Part shown: piece after piece, positions 11,396 through 22,889 of the stretch
Numbering within the stretch: the stretch's first letter is position 1
How the letters are laid out: each line of letters begins with the position of its first letter
Source of the DNA: Littorina saxatilis
Taxonomy: Eukaryota > Mollusca > Gastropoda > Littorinimorpha > Littorinidae
Length of the DNA: 64,000 nucleotides
Direction: 5' to 3'
NCBI RefSeq assembly: GCF_037325665.1
Contig: NW_027128835.1
Span: 62,001-126,000 of the forward strand
Translations under genes and position numbers: made by a program
The notes under the pieces: model-generated
What the model was told of the DNA's origin: nothing
Database searches by the model: none
What the model saw: the letters and a program-made list of their open reading frames with translations, nothing else

Positions 11396-12342
11396 GTAAG
11401 TTCCAGGCTTAGTTTGAAAGTGTTTATCGTTGTTTAAGTAGGTGACATGTCGTTTCACTCCGAGTGTGCCAGCACCGGCCAGGGCAAGTTCGAGTTTGCT
11501 CGCTAAAATTGCTGCTAGTGCTGCCTTGTCTAGATCTGGAACTTTTGGATTTTTTCTCTCTATTATACTGGAACAAAGAAACTACAATGGGAAGAAGGAT
11601 AACTTCCTCATTGGGCATGCTTAGAAATGAGAATGGCTAAATATGAGTTATTCCCCTTTGCTGCATGCTGATCAGGCTGTTTCCTGCTTTGTTATGACTA
11701 GTACAGTCGATCTTTCTCATGTTGTGACTTGCTTTATTTTCACATTTTCGGTATTTAAAACAGCAAACACACACACACACACACACACACATACACTGAA
11801 GAAGTTTCCATTTTGATTCGGTTATTTTATTTGGTGCTATATGTTTGCTTCACATTGTTTCTTCTTTTACATTGCTTGAGGTATCCCAATTCGCTAAACA
11901 CATCCATAATGCATGCATGGCTCATTCGAAAGAGGGCAACTGAACAACTGATGCCCAATAGCAATAAATACTGAACAACTGAACAATAAATAGCAATAAA
12001 TGATGACAGTGCCAAGTTTTTAAGTACAAAGTGAAATCATGTGACTGGACAAAGGCACAATTACAAAATACAAATAAAAAAATCGTGGCCCATTTTAAAT
12101 TAAGTTCTCAGCTCATGGGGAAGCATAAGATGACCCTAGAAACCGAAATTAGGAGACCTCCCGCCCCCAGGGCAGACTACAAAAAAAAAGGGGGGGGGGG
12201 GGCTAATTTGTGAAAAAGTATAAAAGGAATCAAAAACTGTATACATGTATTTAGTTAATACCCCAAAAATTGTATAGTATATACAATGTCAGACCCTAAA
12301 GAAAGTTTGTTAGTCATTGCTTAGGCAAAACAAAGCAAAATA

Positions 12343-12549
12343 GTCTGTTTACGGTATCCCGACCAACCCTATTTTTCCCCGCCAACCCTAGACCTTTTTT
12401 TTGGCATTTGGAGAAAAAGAAAAAGAAAAAAAATCAATTTTGTTCCTGTTTTTTTGCAAAATAATTTAAAAAGATGGTTATAAAAAAAAAAGTAAGAAAA
12501 GCCGACCTACCGACCCTCTTTTTGTGTGCCTATGTTACTGTAAACAGAC
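12343..12549. mobile_element. MITE, GTCTGTTTACGGTA family, copy B
   Basis: The left end is GTCTGTTTACGGTATCCC and the right end is GTTACTGTAAACAGAC, with CCGACC/CCTA-type interior phrases inverted relative to copy A. Homology with copy C extends upstream through AGGCAAAACAAA, so the true TIR is longer than the 14-bp core. Sequence 12,550-13,050 has no gene apart from the 3' end of the THAP gene's transcript. Confidence 0.75.
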
Positions 12550-13050
12550 CAAAAGGTACATCAAAAACAACACACCAGGGATGCTACTCTCCCCTTAAAA
12601 ATAGCCATGAGTCATAGGTGTGACGTTTGAATCTTTTAGCTAAATAAAACCATAGGCAATTGATCGGAAATATCAGGAAAAATCTTACAAGTTTATTATT
12701 TGTTTGCTTGGACCAATCCTCTTGCCGAAGTGTTTTACAGTAACAATTGATTTTACGTCAAAAATATCACAGGAATATCGAATGTTGAGGTAAGGCTGGG
12801 ATAGCCAAGTTCAAGAATAACGGAAGGTGACTGTTGAATCTTTTTGAAAATGTATACAAATATAGATGGTAGGCAATTCAAAATTAAAAAAAGGACTCTC
12901 GGAGCATGGACTTTTGAGTCAAAAATTAAAGAAGGCTCTATGAGCCGAAGTACATGTTTTGTCTATTGTCTTTTTTTTATTTTGAATTCCCTACGATCTA
13001 TATTTTGATACAATTTTGGACCCTCTTTGTACGGAGAGAGTTGGCAATTG

Positions 13051-15972
13051 TTAATCACATTCTCTCATCTCATCGACTCTCCTTCGGCTCCTTGGTAACA
13101 TGCGTTCCGTCTCTGCCAGGATTGGATACAGCAGCAGATAACCGGTAAATATGTAACAGGCATAAATGGCAAAATAGCTCGCCTCGCCTGATAATATATG
13201 AGACAACTGTTCTATTACAAAGTCTTTCTTGGGAGGCTTGGCTAATTTACTCGCTCGTTTTACACGGGGTTCCATCGTTGTCTTTTCTAATCGGAAAACC
13301 TTGCTCCTCAGTTTGTTGACCTTCTGCCGAAGTTCCGCTTCACGAGGGGATGGGGAGGATGACGACTTTGATGCTTTACATCCTATGTCCTCCAGGATCG
13401 CCTGAATGTCATCTAAAAAAGAAAACACACACACAAAACACACATAAAATAACATAACCATAACAAGTTACAACCTGGAAGAAATTAAAACATGTGTAAT
13501 TCAATCACAAAATGAAAATAAACAATAGCGTAGGAAGGCAGGCCAGAAATGAAGTGTATTAGCAACTATGGATACGATGTGGAACAATGATGGAATTGAC
13601 CTTGTTTGGTACTGAATGGGTGAGGCCATTAGAACTGTACCCACGGAATACGCGCTATATAAGCTTTATATTGATTGATTGATTGATTGATTAGGACAAC
13701 AGTACCAGGTAAACTCCTCACACACCATGCCTCTTTCTTTCTTTATTTGGTGTTTAACGTCGTTTTCAACCACGAAGCTTATATCGCGACGGGGAAAGGG
13801 GGGGGGGGGGGGGGGGGGAGATGGGAATAGAGCCACTTAATTGTTTCTTGTTACACCATGCCTCTAACAGGATATGTTTCCCATCATTACGTGTGGGAAC
13901 TACAGGTACAATTTCATCCATCCATGCATCCGCCCTATACAGCTTCTTCTTCTTCTGCGTTCGTGGCCTGAAACTCCCACGTGCACTCATTTATTTGCAC
14001 AAGTGGAATTTTATGTGTATGACCGTTTTTACCCCGCCATTTAGGCAGCCATACGCCGCTTTCGGAGGAAGCATGCGGGGTATTTTTGTGTTTCTAAAAC
14101 CCACCGAACTCTGACATGGATTACAGGACCTTTTTCGTGCGTATTTGGTCTTGTGCTTGCGTGTACACATGAAGGGGGATAAGTCACTAACAGGTCTGCA
14201 CATAAGTTGACCTGGGAGATCGGAAACATCTCCACACTTAACCCACCAGGCGGCCGCGACCGGGATTCGAACCCTCGACCTTCCGAGTTAATAGACCGAC
14301 GTCTTACCACCCCGCCACAGCGCCCGTCACCCTATACAGCGATTATCAACTATGTAATGGATGAGTTTAAACATTTTTTGATGTCAGGGTGTTCTTCATG
14401 GTTAAAAATCTCTTACCTGGTTGAACAATTTGTGCATCAGGCGACAGGTCGGTGCTGGCTTCATTTGTAGCTACCCTTTGCGATGGTGGCTTCCTCCCAC
14501 TAGCAACCTGCAAATTGCACAGCTCTTTAACTGACAAACTCACAACCAACACCCAGTCACAATGAAACATTTCTCCCAATTTCATGGCATTGGTCTTAGG
14601 CCACACACAAAAAGTGTATGTTTCTGGTAAGGCAAAACAAAAAATAATCTGTTTACGGTATCCGGACCGACCCTATTTTTTTCCCACCGGCCCTAGACTT
14701 TTTGGGGGCATTAAAAAATAAAATTAAAATATTCAGATGGCTAAAATACAAAACTAAAAAGCCGACCTACCGACGCTATTTTTGGGGGGGCTACGTTACC
14801 TTAAACAGACTTTTTTGTGACCTAACATGACTAAAGGTGGAGATTTTTTTTCTAAACTTTTTTTTTTTAAACCATCTTTTTAACTATTTCGTTGAAAAAC
14901 AGGAAAACAATTGATTTTCGAATACCCCTTTTATTTTTGAAAATGAAAAAAAAAAAAAGTCTAGGGTCGTCGGGAAAACATAGGTAGGGTCAGGTGACCA
15001 GAAACATACAACTTTTTTGTTGTTGACGCCGACCCTATACCTTTTTTGCCATTTGGGGCTGTTTTTTTTGCAAAATAAGTTCATCATATCATCATAATCA
15101 AGACGTCGATCCAAAATAAGTAACTTTTTTTGGTTGGCCTTATCATTTTTTTGCGCTAAATGCAAACAGGCATTATTTGATGGGAACAATGCTAACTTGT
15201 TTTCAATTCTTACATCAGCCTCAAACTTGTCATTACTCAACCTGCATTTAATAGTGTGCTTCTTTGGTTTGCAAAAACCTAAAACCAATAAATAAATAAC
15301 CTTCGGTGGTGGATTGGGCACTGCAAACAATGTCGGGACAGCATTCCACACAAGTGATCCTCTCTGCAGGATTGTTTTACTGGTTGGCCTCAAAGTGATC
15401 AGTACAAAGCTTGAGACCTTGAACATCAGCTGGCTGCAGCTTTTCAAAGTCCTCTCGCCTTGTGAATTGCATCCATATTCTGCACCTAGTTTGACAATAA
15501 AAACAACAATGTTATTGTTAAACTAAGCAAAAAGGAAAGACAAAAAAAGCTAAATCAGATCTTCAGTCTAAATCTAACGCTCTGCCTGAACGCAAAACGG
15601 ATGAGTGATGTACCTTTGTACTGTAGTTTTCCCGTAAGCAAGGTTTGATAAAGGTTTCGGCAAATATGCCCACGGGTTTGTCATCAAGTGTAAATTGTTG
15701 TTTTGTACTGACTGCTGACTCACACTCACAGTCGTAAGTACTCGCTGACGCTGTAGTCTACTGAGTGAGTTGACTCGAGCCATTGCATTCTCATTCTGAA
15801 GAAGGTAAACCTGATGAAATAATCACTGCACAACCCACCTTTTTTCTTCTGTAGGGAACTTGTGGAAAGTTTTCCCGAAGCAGCTCTGTTTGTAACGGGC
15901 GTTCTTGCAACAAAAAGCCGAACACAATTTACCACCACCTCGCACACGATCGGTACCTACGCGATCCGCCAT
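13051..15972 (-). CDS. THAP-domain protein, four exons, frame-disrupted
   Basis: The minus-strand exons are about 15,972-15,839, 15,485-15,301, 14,507-14,417 and 13,412-13,051. Each junction has AG/GT consensus and the phases agree. Exon 1 starts MADRVGTD and gives the THAP opening C-x4-C (CSAFC) and FHKFP. Exon 2 continues with W, then C-x2-H (CTDHF) and the AVPTLF box, completing a C2CH zinc-binding DNA-binding domain. CTDHF and AVPTLF lie in different frames, so a single small indel separates them near 15,380: either a real lesion or an assembly error. Exon 3 is a Ser/Lys linker. Exon 4 has a coiled coil (ELRQKVNKLRSKVFRLEK) followed by QLSHILSGEASYF, the region that precedes the catalytic part in P-element/THAP9-type proteins; no catalytic domain follows. 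AATAAA lies ~75 bp past the stop. It may be a domesticated or truncated P-like derivative, or a THAP regulator. Confidence 0.7.
13628..13693 (+). mobile_element. 5'-truncated (GATT)n-tailed SINE/LINE end
   Basis: These 66 bp repeat the 3' end of the insert at 10,620-10,862 (ACGGAATACGCGCTATATA, then (GATT)n). It lies in intron 3 of the THAP gene. Confidence 0.75.
13737..13802 (-). mobile_element. SINE 3'-end fragment
   Basis: Minus-strand GTCGCGATATAA..TTCGTGGTTGAAAACGA and GTTAAACACCAAATAAAG match the short insert at 31,437-31,494, including the AAAGAAAG tail. A poly-G run follows at 13,798-13,818. Confidence 0.75.
13944..14329 (-). mobile_element. Full-length tRNA-derived SINE with 11-bp TSD
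   Basis: On the minus strand the element begins CGGGCGCTGTGGCGGGGTGG and has a box-B-like GGTTCGAATCC. It ends in a (GAA)n tail: the plus strand starts CTTCTTCTTCTTCTGCG. The 11-mer CCCTATACAGC lies directly outside both ends (13,933-13,943 and 14,330-14,340). It sits in intron 3 of the THAP gene and shares the gene's orientation. Fragments of the same family lie at 4,660-5,470 and 56,150-56,480. Confidence 0.9.
14636..15080. mobile_element. MITE, GTCTGTTTACGGTA family, copy C plus degenerate neighbour
   Basis: ATCTGTTTACGGTATCCGG at 14,647 and TTAAACAGAC at 14,801-14,810 bound one copy. A further degenerate copy follows to ~15,080 (GTCTAGGGTCGTCGGG, ACATAGG). It lies in intron 2 of the THAP gene. 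Confidence 0.65.
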
Positions 15973-16430
15973 TTTGTTTTCGCCGCCAGCATGTGACTAG
16001 GGACGATAACCCACAAACACTTTTTCGCATTTTCTTCGCAAGTTCCACGTCTTCCTTATGTAGGGGAGACTGGGGTACCCTGGGACACGGGGCAGGGTGG
16101 GACAGCGCAATTTAGCCATGTTATCTTGATTTTTTTTTAAAGTTTGAATTTGCCGCCATGAAGGGAAACTACTCAGCCAGGCTGGCGCCAACTGTTAATG
16201 GTGTGGGCACAGACGTTTGCCAGCAGTCGATGTTTGCCTGAAAAGAAGCACTGTAAGTAAATTTTCGACTGTCACAAACTTCTTATTTGTATATAATGTC
16301 TTCTTACGCACCCTATTAAACCATATATAACCAGATTATGTCATTATTCACTCATATTTATCGAACATTTCAAAGATGTTTACACGTTAGATCTGTGGCC
16401 ATTTTTTCATTTTATCAAATTAACCGCCTT

Positions 16431-16520
16431 GGGGCAGGGTGGGACGGGGTAGGGTGGGACAAGGCTGGGGCAGGGTGGGACTGTCCCACCCTGCCCCAGC
16501 TTTGACCCACCCTGCCCCCT
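16431..16520. repeat. Subterminal repeat cluster of the pogo element (5' side)
   Basis: Three direct copies of GGGNAGGGTGGGAC are followed by inverted copies, with a central GTGGGACTGTCCCAC palindrome. A matching cluster lies at 20,030-20,135. Subterminal repeats are plausible transposase-binding sites, but this is inference. Confidence 0.7.
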
Positions 16521-16583
16521 TAGAGTGTTTGTCTATGTCTTTAATTATTAAAAGTTGATAAGTTGTGTAACATTGGTGTTATG

Positions 16584-16807
<224 letters not shown>

Positions 16808-16848
16808 GTTTGTGTAGTGTTTGTCTTAAATCTTTTGTCGACTTTCAG

Positions 16849-19766
16849 ATGGTGAGAACATACAAGAGAAAGACGCAATGGACTTCAAAACCAGTGCAAA
16901 ATATGAAGGATGCGGTGGAAGCTGTGAAAGAAGGTTTGTCATTTCGCGAGGCTGCAAGGATGTTTTCTGTGTCGAAAAGTAGCCTTGGGCGAGCGATGTC
17001 CCGTGGCAAAATCTCCTCCTTGACATCTCAGTGCAACACTCGACAAGTCTTTACGAATGCCGAAGAACAGGAGTTGGTGGAATACATAATCCAGGCTTCA
17101 AAGTATGGATTTCCTATCGATTCAATGACTTTGAGATCACTCGCATTTGATCTCGCAAACAAAAACCTAAAAGTCTGTCCTCCAAGCTGGACAAGGAATA
17201 AACGTGCAGGTGAAGACTGGGTCTTGGCATTTCGCAAAAGGCATCCAGAGATATCAATTCGAATCCCAGAAGCAGTCAGCTTGGCGAGGATGATGGCGTT
17301 CAACAGAAACAACGTTGACGAGTTTTTCAAGAAGCTTCAACATCTCTACGAAAAGCATACCCTGACCCCTGACAGGATATTCAACACGGATGAAACCGCT
17401 TTGATGACGTCCCTAAAACCGACTAAAGTCTTGGCGCAGTCGGGAGTAAAGCAGGTGTCTCAGGTAGTGTCACAGGAGAGAGGTGAACTTGTTACTATGT
17501 TGGCAATTGTCAATGCCATTGGAAACAGCATCCCGCCTTGTCTGATATTTCCGCGGGTGAATTTCCATGACCATATGACAATAAATGCACCTCCAGGGAC
17601 AAAAGGACTGGGTTCACGTTCTGGCGGCTGGATGACAAAGTCTCTGTTTGTGGAATGTTTGGAACATTTTACTGAGCATGTCAATTGTTCGCCTGACAAC
17701 AAGGTCTTGCTGATACTGGATAACCACGAGTCCCACATTTCCCTGGCAGCTATCAACCATTGCAGGGAGAAGGGGGTGGTGCTATTAAGCCTTCCACCAC
17801 ACTGTACACATCGGATGCAACCCCTTGATGTCGGAGTGTTCGGGCCTTTGAAAACTGAATACAACAAGGCCCTGTCAAGGTGGATGTACATGCATCCGGG
17901 GACGAGGACCACGATTCATCATGTGTCCACCATTCTTGGGAGTGCATATCCCAGAGCTTTCCGAATGGAAAACATAATCAGCGGCTTCAAAGCCACAGGA
18001 ATCTATCCTCTTGACAGTGAGATGTTCTCCAAAGAGTTAGCAGAGGAAGCCGAATCGGCTCACCTACAAGAACAACCCCAAGAGCCGACTTGCCAACAAG
18101 AACAGCTACCAGAACCGCCTCATCAACAAGAACAACCACCAGCGTCGCCTCTCCAACAAGAACAACCACGAGCGTCGCCTCTCCAACAAGAACAACCACC
18201 ATCTCCTCCAATATCAGTAGAAGAAGTAGAATCTAGCTTCTCCCATGCACCAGCAGATGTAAGACCACACGCTAGTGTTCCGAAAAACTCTCGCAAGCGT
18301 AAAGGACGACCTTTGGGATCCAGTCGCATTCTCACTGATACACCAGAAAAGAACATCATTGAAGAAAACGTCAGTGCAAAGAAAAAGAAAGCAGAGAAAA
18401 CAGCATCTCAGTCCAGAAAAAGAGCGCCATCACAACCTGCCAAGGCCACTGCAAGAAGATCAAAGACACCACGAACAGTTCTACAGGCAACCTACCATCA
18501 GGGATCCAGTGTATTTAATGACCGAACGAGGGGCAGACAATGTGTTGGAATGGCCACTTCTGCGGTTGCCTATGCTGAGATCAAAGACATGTCGACGTGG
18601 ACGAAAGAAGACCTGGACCTAGTTTTGCTTTTCGGCGACTACATGTACCAGAAAATGTTGGATGATGAAGAAGACAACGTACAAGGATATCTTCAACTGT
18701 CGGATATACCAGCACAGATCAACCTTTTTAATAAGAATTTTCATGTCTCCCGATCTGCACATGCATGTGGCGTGGTTGGTCTCGGTCCGTCATTCAGTGA
18801 GGCTTTTTCGTTGAGCGGAGCAATCAAGAGAGCATTTGACAACTTCCCATCCATGATACTCGTGTTGAAGGAAACATCCGTGATGATACACAAATCCACA
18901 GACAGTTTCTGGCTGTTTGACTCGCATTCACGCAATCAGAACGGCATGCCAAGCGCGAACGGGAAGGGCGTCCTGATGAAATTTCAGGATCTTGATGACC
19001 TTTTGAAGTTCCTGACTGAAATGTCAAAAGCAATCAGCTCTGGTGTGGTCACATTTGACTCTGCAGGATTTCAGGTTACCGAAACTGATGATCAACCAGA
19101 GCAGCAGCCCCCTGATCAGCCAGAACAGCAGCCCCCTGATCACCCAGAACAGCAGCCCCCTGATCAGCCAGAGCAGCAGCCTCCTGATCAGCCAGAGCAG
19201 CAGCCTCCTGATCAGCCAGAACAGCAGCCCCCTGATCAGCCAGAACAGCAGCCCCCTGATCAGCCAGAGCAGCAGCCCCCTGGTCAGCCAGAACAGCAGC
19301 AACTACAACCAGAGCATGTAAAACAATTGGTTTAGTCGTCATAACTTATTGAAAAGATATTTGAAAGAGAGTATCGAAATGTTAAGTGTTTCGTAAGTTT
19401 CTCAACCTTTTTTTATCTGGATTGATTTGATTTTTCCCTTGACAGAGTATAGCTGGAATTCCATTCAGATGGGCAAAATATGCGAACAATCATATTTATT
19501 TACCTAACAACAAATACTGTGTTCAATGCAGTGGATGAATCTGTTAGTGAACCAGTTATATTTTGCTACAGTAATTCAAATATAATTATATTTTGTTCTG
19601 TCAGGAAGATGAAGACGTGGTCTGCATGTTCTGCTTGGAGTCATGGGGAAAGTCCAAGCCGAACGAGCCGTGGATTTGCTGCTCCGTGTGCAACCAGTGG
19701 TGCCATGAGCAGTGTGGCCAGATAGATGACCCCACATCATACAAATGTGACTTTTGTTTAGAATAA
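16849..19766 (+). CDS. pogo-family transposase with C-terminal cysteine-protease domain and zinc finger
   Basis: The start MVRTYKRK at 16,849 is preferred because TTTCAG|ATG is a splice acceptor and the residues upstream are not family-like. Domains by residue: psq-type HTH ~22-52 (FREAARMFSVSKSSLGRAM); CENPB HTH ~68-150; DDE_1 core with D181 (FNTDET), D291 (LILDNHESH) and D327 (MQPLDVGVFGP), i.e. DD35D; Gln/Pro-rich 10-residue repeats ~405-455; and a Lys/Arg-rich basic stretch. A protease-like domain follows at ~545-735, with C565 in RGRQC and D691/H693 in DSH. Then come ~9 copies of an 8-residue PDQPEQQP repeat. A phase-0 intron (donor 19,318, acceptor ending 19,604) joins a 53-residue exon with CMFC, CSVC, HEQC and CDFC, a C4HC3 PHD/RING-like finger. 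AATAAA overlaps the stop. Total ~876 aa, catalytic residues intact. Confidence 0.88.
19605..19766 (+). CDS. Second exon of the pogo protein: PHD/RING-like finger
   Basis: The acceptor TTTTGTTCTGTCAG precedes GAAGATGAAG. The frame reads four Cys/His pairs (C-x2-C, C-x2-C, H-x2-C, C-x2-C) with WC before the His, as in PHD fingers. Phase 0 matches the donor CAT|GTAAAA at 19,318. Zinc fingers of this sort occur at the C-terminus of several pogo proteins and could bind histone tails or other proteins. Without splicing, the protein would end VKQLV at 19,335. Confidence 0.7.
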   Translation, partial: EDEDVVCMFCLESWGKSKPNEPWICCSVCNQWCHEQCGQIDDPTSYKCDFCLE

Positions 19767-20430
19767 ATGGAAGGCAAAGGTTTAAGGCAAGGTACTAACT
19801 TACTAAGGTACCATGATTTGGTTCTTCTGCCATGGATGTTACTTAAACATACTTTTAAGTGTTATTTTTCTGAACGGTTTATTTTTACCTGTGGCAAAAG
19901 GTCAATAAGCAAGTCACTATGTTGGTCGATCGGTAAAAAAATTACCTTCTACGTTGAAAATGGTTAATAATGGTGGAAAATGGTTTCTTGTTTTTGAATT
20001 ACTCAACTAGTATACTTTGTGTATGGGGCAGTTTGGGACAAAGCAGGGGCAGGGTGGGACGGGGCAGGGTGGGACAGTCCCACCCTGCCCCACAGTGTGT
20101 CCCAGCCTGCCCCACTTCGTCCCATCCTGCCCCGGATTTTGTTTCATTTTCAACGGTTATTTGCTTAAAAATGGCATATTTAATATCAAATTAAGTTACG
20201 TTTTTATGTTTTTAATTCAATAAAGTTTATAAAAAGATCGTATTTGTGTTTATTTTGAAAATTAGGTGTTAGAAAATTGCAATTGATTAAAAAAATTAAA
20301 AAAAGTCCCACCCTGCCCCAGTCTCCCTTACAGTGTTTGACTGGAATAAGTGGGTGCTTTTCTAGATCTAAGCATCGACCGAATTAACCATATCCACATA
20401 TCGAGACTCTGGGAGTTACTTCCCTTGTTT

Positions 20431-20662
20431 TAGGAAGCAAACACACACAAATGCTGCTAACAAGCGCTGTGCTTGGGGACAATGTAAAACGGATGATAGG
20501 TATCCTGAACGCTGTGTTGGCGTGAAATTCATCCCATTTGTGAAACCGGGAAAGCATCTGTACCATCTAGATCGCTGCCTTCGCTGGATAAAAGCCTGCA
20601 ATCGCCCAGCTTACCAGTTGAACGTCAACACAATCAAGTCGTACACGTACATTTGCAGCAAG
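20431..20662 (+). CDS. THAP-like domain exon (partial gene)
   Basis: TTGTTTTAG|GAAGCAAACA gives an acceptor and TGCAGCAAG|GTCAGA a donor. The frame encodes CAWGQC, RYPERCVGV-F-PF-KPGK, RCLRWIKACNRP, LN and YICSK, the first part of a THAP-like C2CH domain. The final His-Phe would be in the next exon. This version (WG-C, RWIKACxRP) is the one I associate with THAP modules in front of IS-like DDE_4 transposases and host THAP proteins of invertebrates. No start codon is seen in the exon and no downstream exon could be placed with confidence. It may initiate upstream, beyond the pogo insertion. Confidence 0.55.
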
Positions 20663-21000
20663 GTCAGATCTCGCACGACTTTGATTCAAGGCCTATTGCT
20701 AATTTTTTGATGGTTTGGTCTCAGTGTCACAAAAATATGACGATCTAATCAATCACTGATTTAAAAAACAAGTATGTTGCCCTATATCCATTGACATTCT
20801 TAGTGAAATAGATCTATTTGAAATAGTATTTCACTGCCCCGACCGGCGAACTTGTTGCCGGCTGTATTGAGCTTGTGTGTTCGTGTAGGCTTACTCAAAA
20901 AGTCAAAATCACAGTCGTCTCCGAAACAAGCAATAATCAGAGTTGGGGGGAAAACATTTCGTTTGTTCAGTTTTGTTTTGTTCTTGATAGTTTGTTTATC

Positions 21001-21001
21001 T

Positions 21002-21049
<48 letters not shown>

Positions 21050-21490
21050 TACATACATACACAAACACACGCGCGCACGCACACACATTGCACGTACGCG
21101 CACATACACACACGTACACCTACTGAGATATGCCTAACATACACGCACGCTTGCAAACACACACATAATACGCAAACGCAGTTTAATTTCCTCAATACAA
21201 GGCGAAAGGCACACACACACCACACACAAATAAACACACACACGCAGTCCCACACACACACACACACAACCCTCACACACACAAATAAACCCACACACGC
21301 AGTCAACCCCCCCCCACACACAACCCTCACACACACAAATAAACACACACACGCAGTCCAGCCCCCCCCCCCCCCCCCCACACACATAGACACAACCCTC
21401 TCTGACACACACACCCGCCCAACCCCAGCGTCCAACTCAACTTTCACCAACAACCATACCCTACTCTCACTATCGCTCTCTCTCTCTCTC

Positions 21491-21549
<59 letters not shown>

Positions 21550-22090
21550 TACACAAACACACGCGCGCACGCACACACATTGCACGTACGCGCACATACA
21601 CACACCTACTGAGATATGCCTAACATACACGGACGCTTGCAAACACACACATAATACGCAAACGCAGTTTAATTTTCTCAATACAAGGCGAAAGGCACAC
21701 ACACACCACACACAAATAACCACACACACACACAACCCTCACACACACAAATAAACCCACACACGCGGTCAACCCCCCCCCCCACACACACAACCCTCAC
21801 ACACACAAATAAACACACACACGCAGTCCACCCCCCCCCCCCCTCACACACACACACACAACCCTCTCTGACACACACACCCGCCCAACCCCAGCGTCCA
21901 ACTCAACTTTCACCAACAACCATACCCTACTCTCACTATCGCTCTCTCTCTCTCACACACACACACAAGCTCACGCAAGCACAGCCACACACACACACAG
22001 CACGCGCATACACACACACTGACACACATCACACACAGCACGCGCATATACACACACACTGACACACATCACACACACACACCCACACAC
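21001..22090. repeat. CA/CT-rich block with ~490-bp tandem duplication
   Basis: A unit running from CGCGCGCACGCACACACATTG (first at ~21,068, again at ~21,558) through AATACGCAAACGCAGTTTAAT and GCGAAAGGCACACAC to CTACTCTCACTATCGCTC is repeated once. It is followed by more (CA)n to 22,090. All long frames here are translations of simple sequence. 20,663-21,000 and 22,091-22,890 hold no recognisable gene. Confidence 0.85.
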
Positions 22091-22889
22091 ACCTTTCGCA
22101 GTTCGCTCACAGTTCTTCTCTTTTCCATCGTCGCCATCTTCGAAGCTTGCTTCGCTTTTCAGGGGAGATAACCCGTTTATCACATTCGCTGCTGACTTGT
22201 GGGTCAAGTCTATTAGATAATGATGTTCCTTGCATTGCATTCTCCTAAATCTGTTATTCTAACCAGTTTGTTTAAGAATATAATTGTTCGTTTTTTGTTG
22301 ATAAGCTTACAAGATTTTTTCTTTTTTGAGTAAGTGGTTTCACACGTACAACATGAGACCCACATGCGCTAGACAATGGAAGTTGAGGTCCTCGTTCAAT
22401 ACCACAAATGCCAGTATTATACTTCAGACTCCTTTTGGAGGAATGTGTGGGGTTTGGGTGTTGAACTTGAAGTGGCAGATTGTTTGCACAGGTATGAATG
22501 TTCGTACGTTCGTACGTGCACGCATGTATGCAGGCATTTGTTTGTCAAGTAGGAACATGCAACATTTTGTTGACCGTATGTGAGTGCATGTGTAATAAAA
22601 CCAACGACAAACAATACAAAAAGCTCCAGCTCTGCTTCTTCACCAGTCACAGACGCATTGCGTTGTTCAGCTTTCCAGAAATATATTAACTCAGTCAGAA
22701 CCGGCTTCATGAATATTTCATTTCAGGTAAAAGTCAATCGAATCTACACAAAAAAAGGTTATTGCGTTGTTCTGTCTTTGCGTTGTTCTGTCAATCTGTT
22801 TTTTGTCTTGCGAGGAAATAAAATAACATTCTTTTCGTTTAAAAAGAAATGGACGAAATCGGACAAAAATTTACCAAACAACACAAAAA

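Noticed and set aside
18460-19080. Herpesvirus-like protease domain as evidence of an integrated herpesvirus
   Set aside because: The domain is in one frame with a pogo transposase between transposon ends; no other viral gene is near. It is a shared fold, not a viral insertion.
19024-19342. Leu/Trp- and Ala/Asp-rich frames on the minus strand
   Set aside because: They are shadows of the 24-bp Pro/Gln repeat in the pogo protein's tail.
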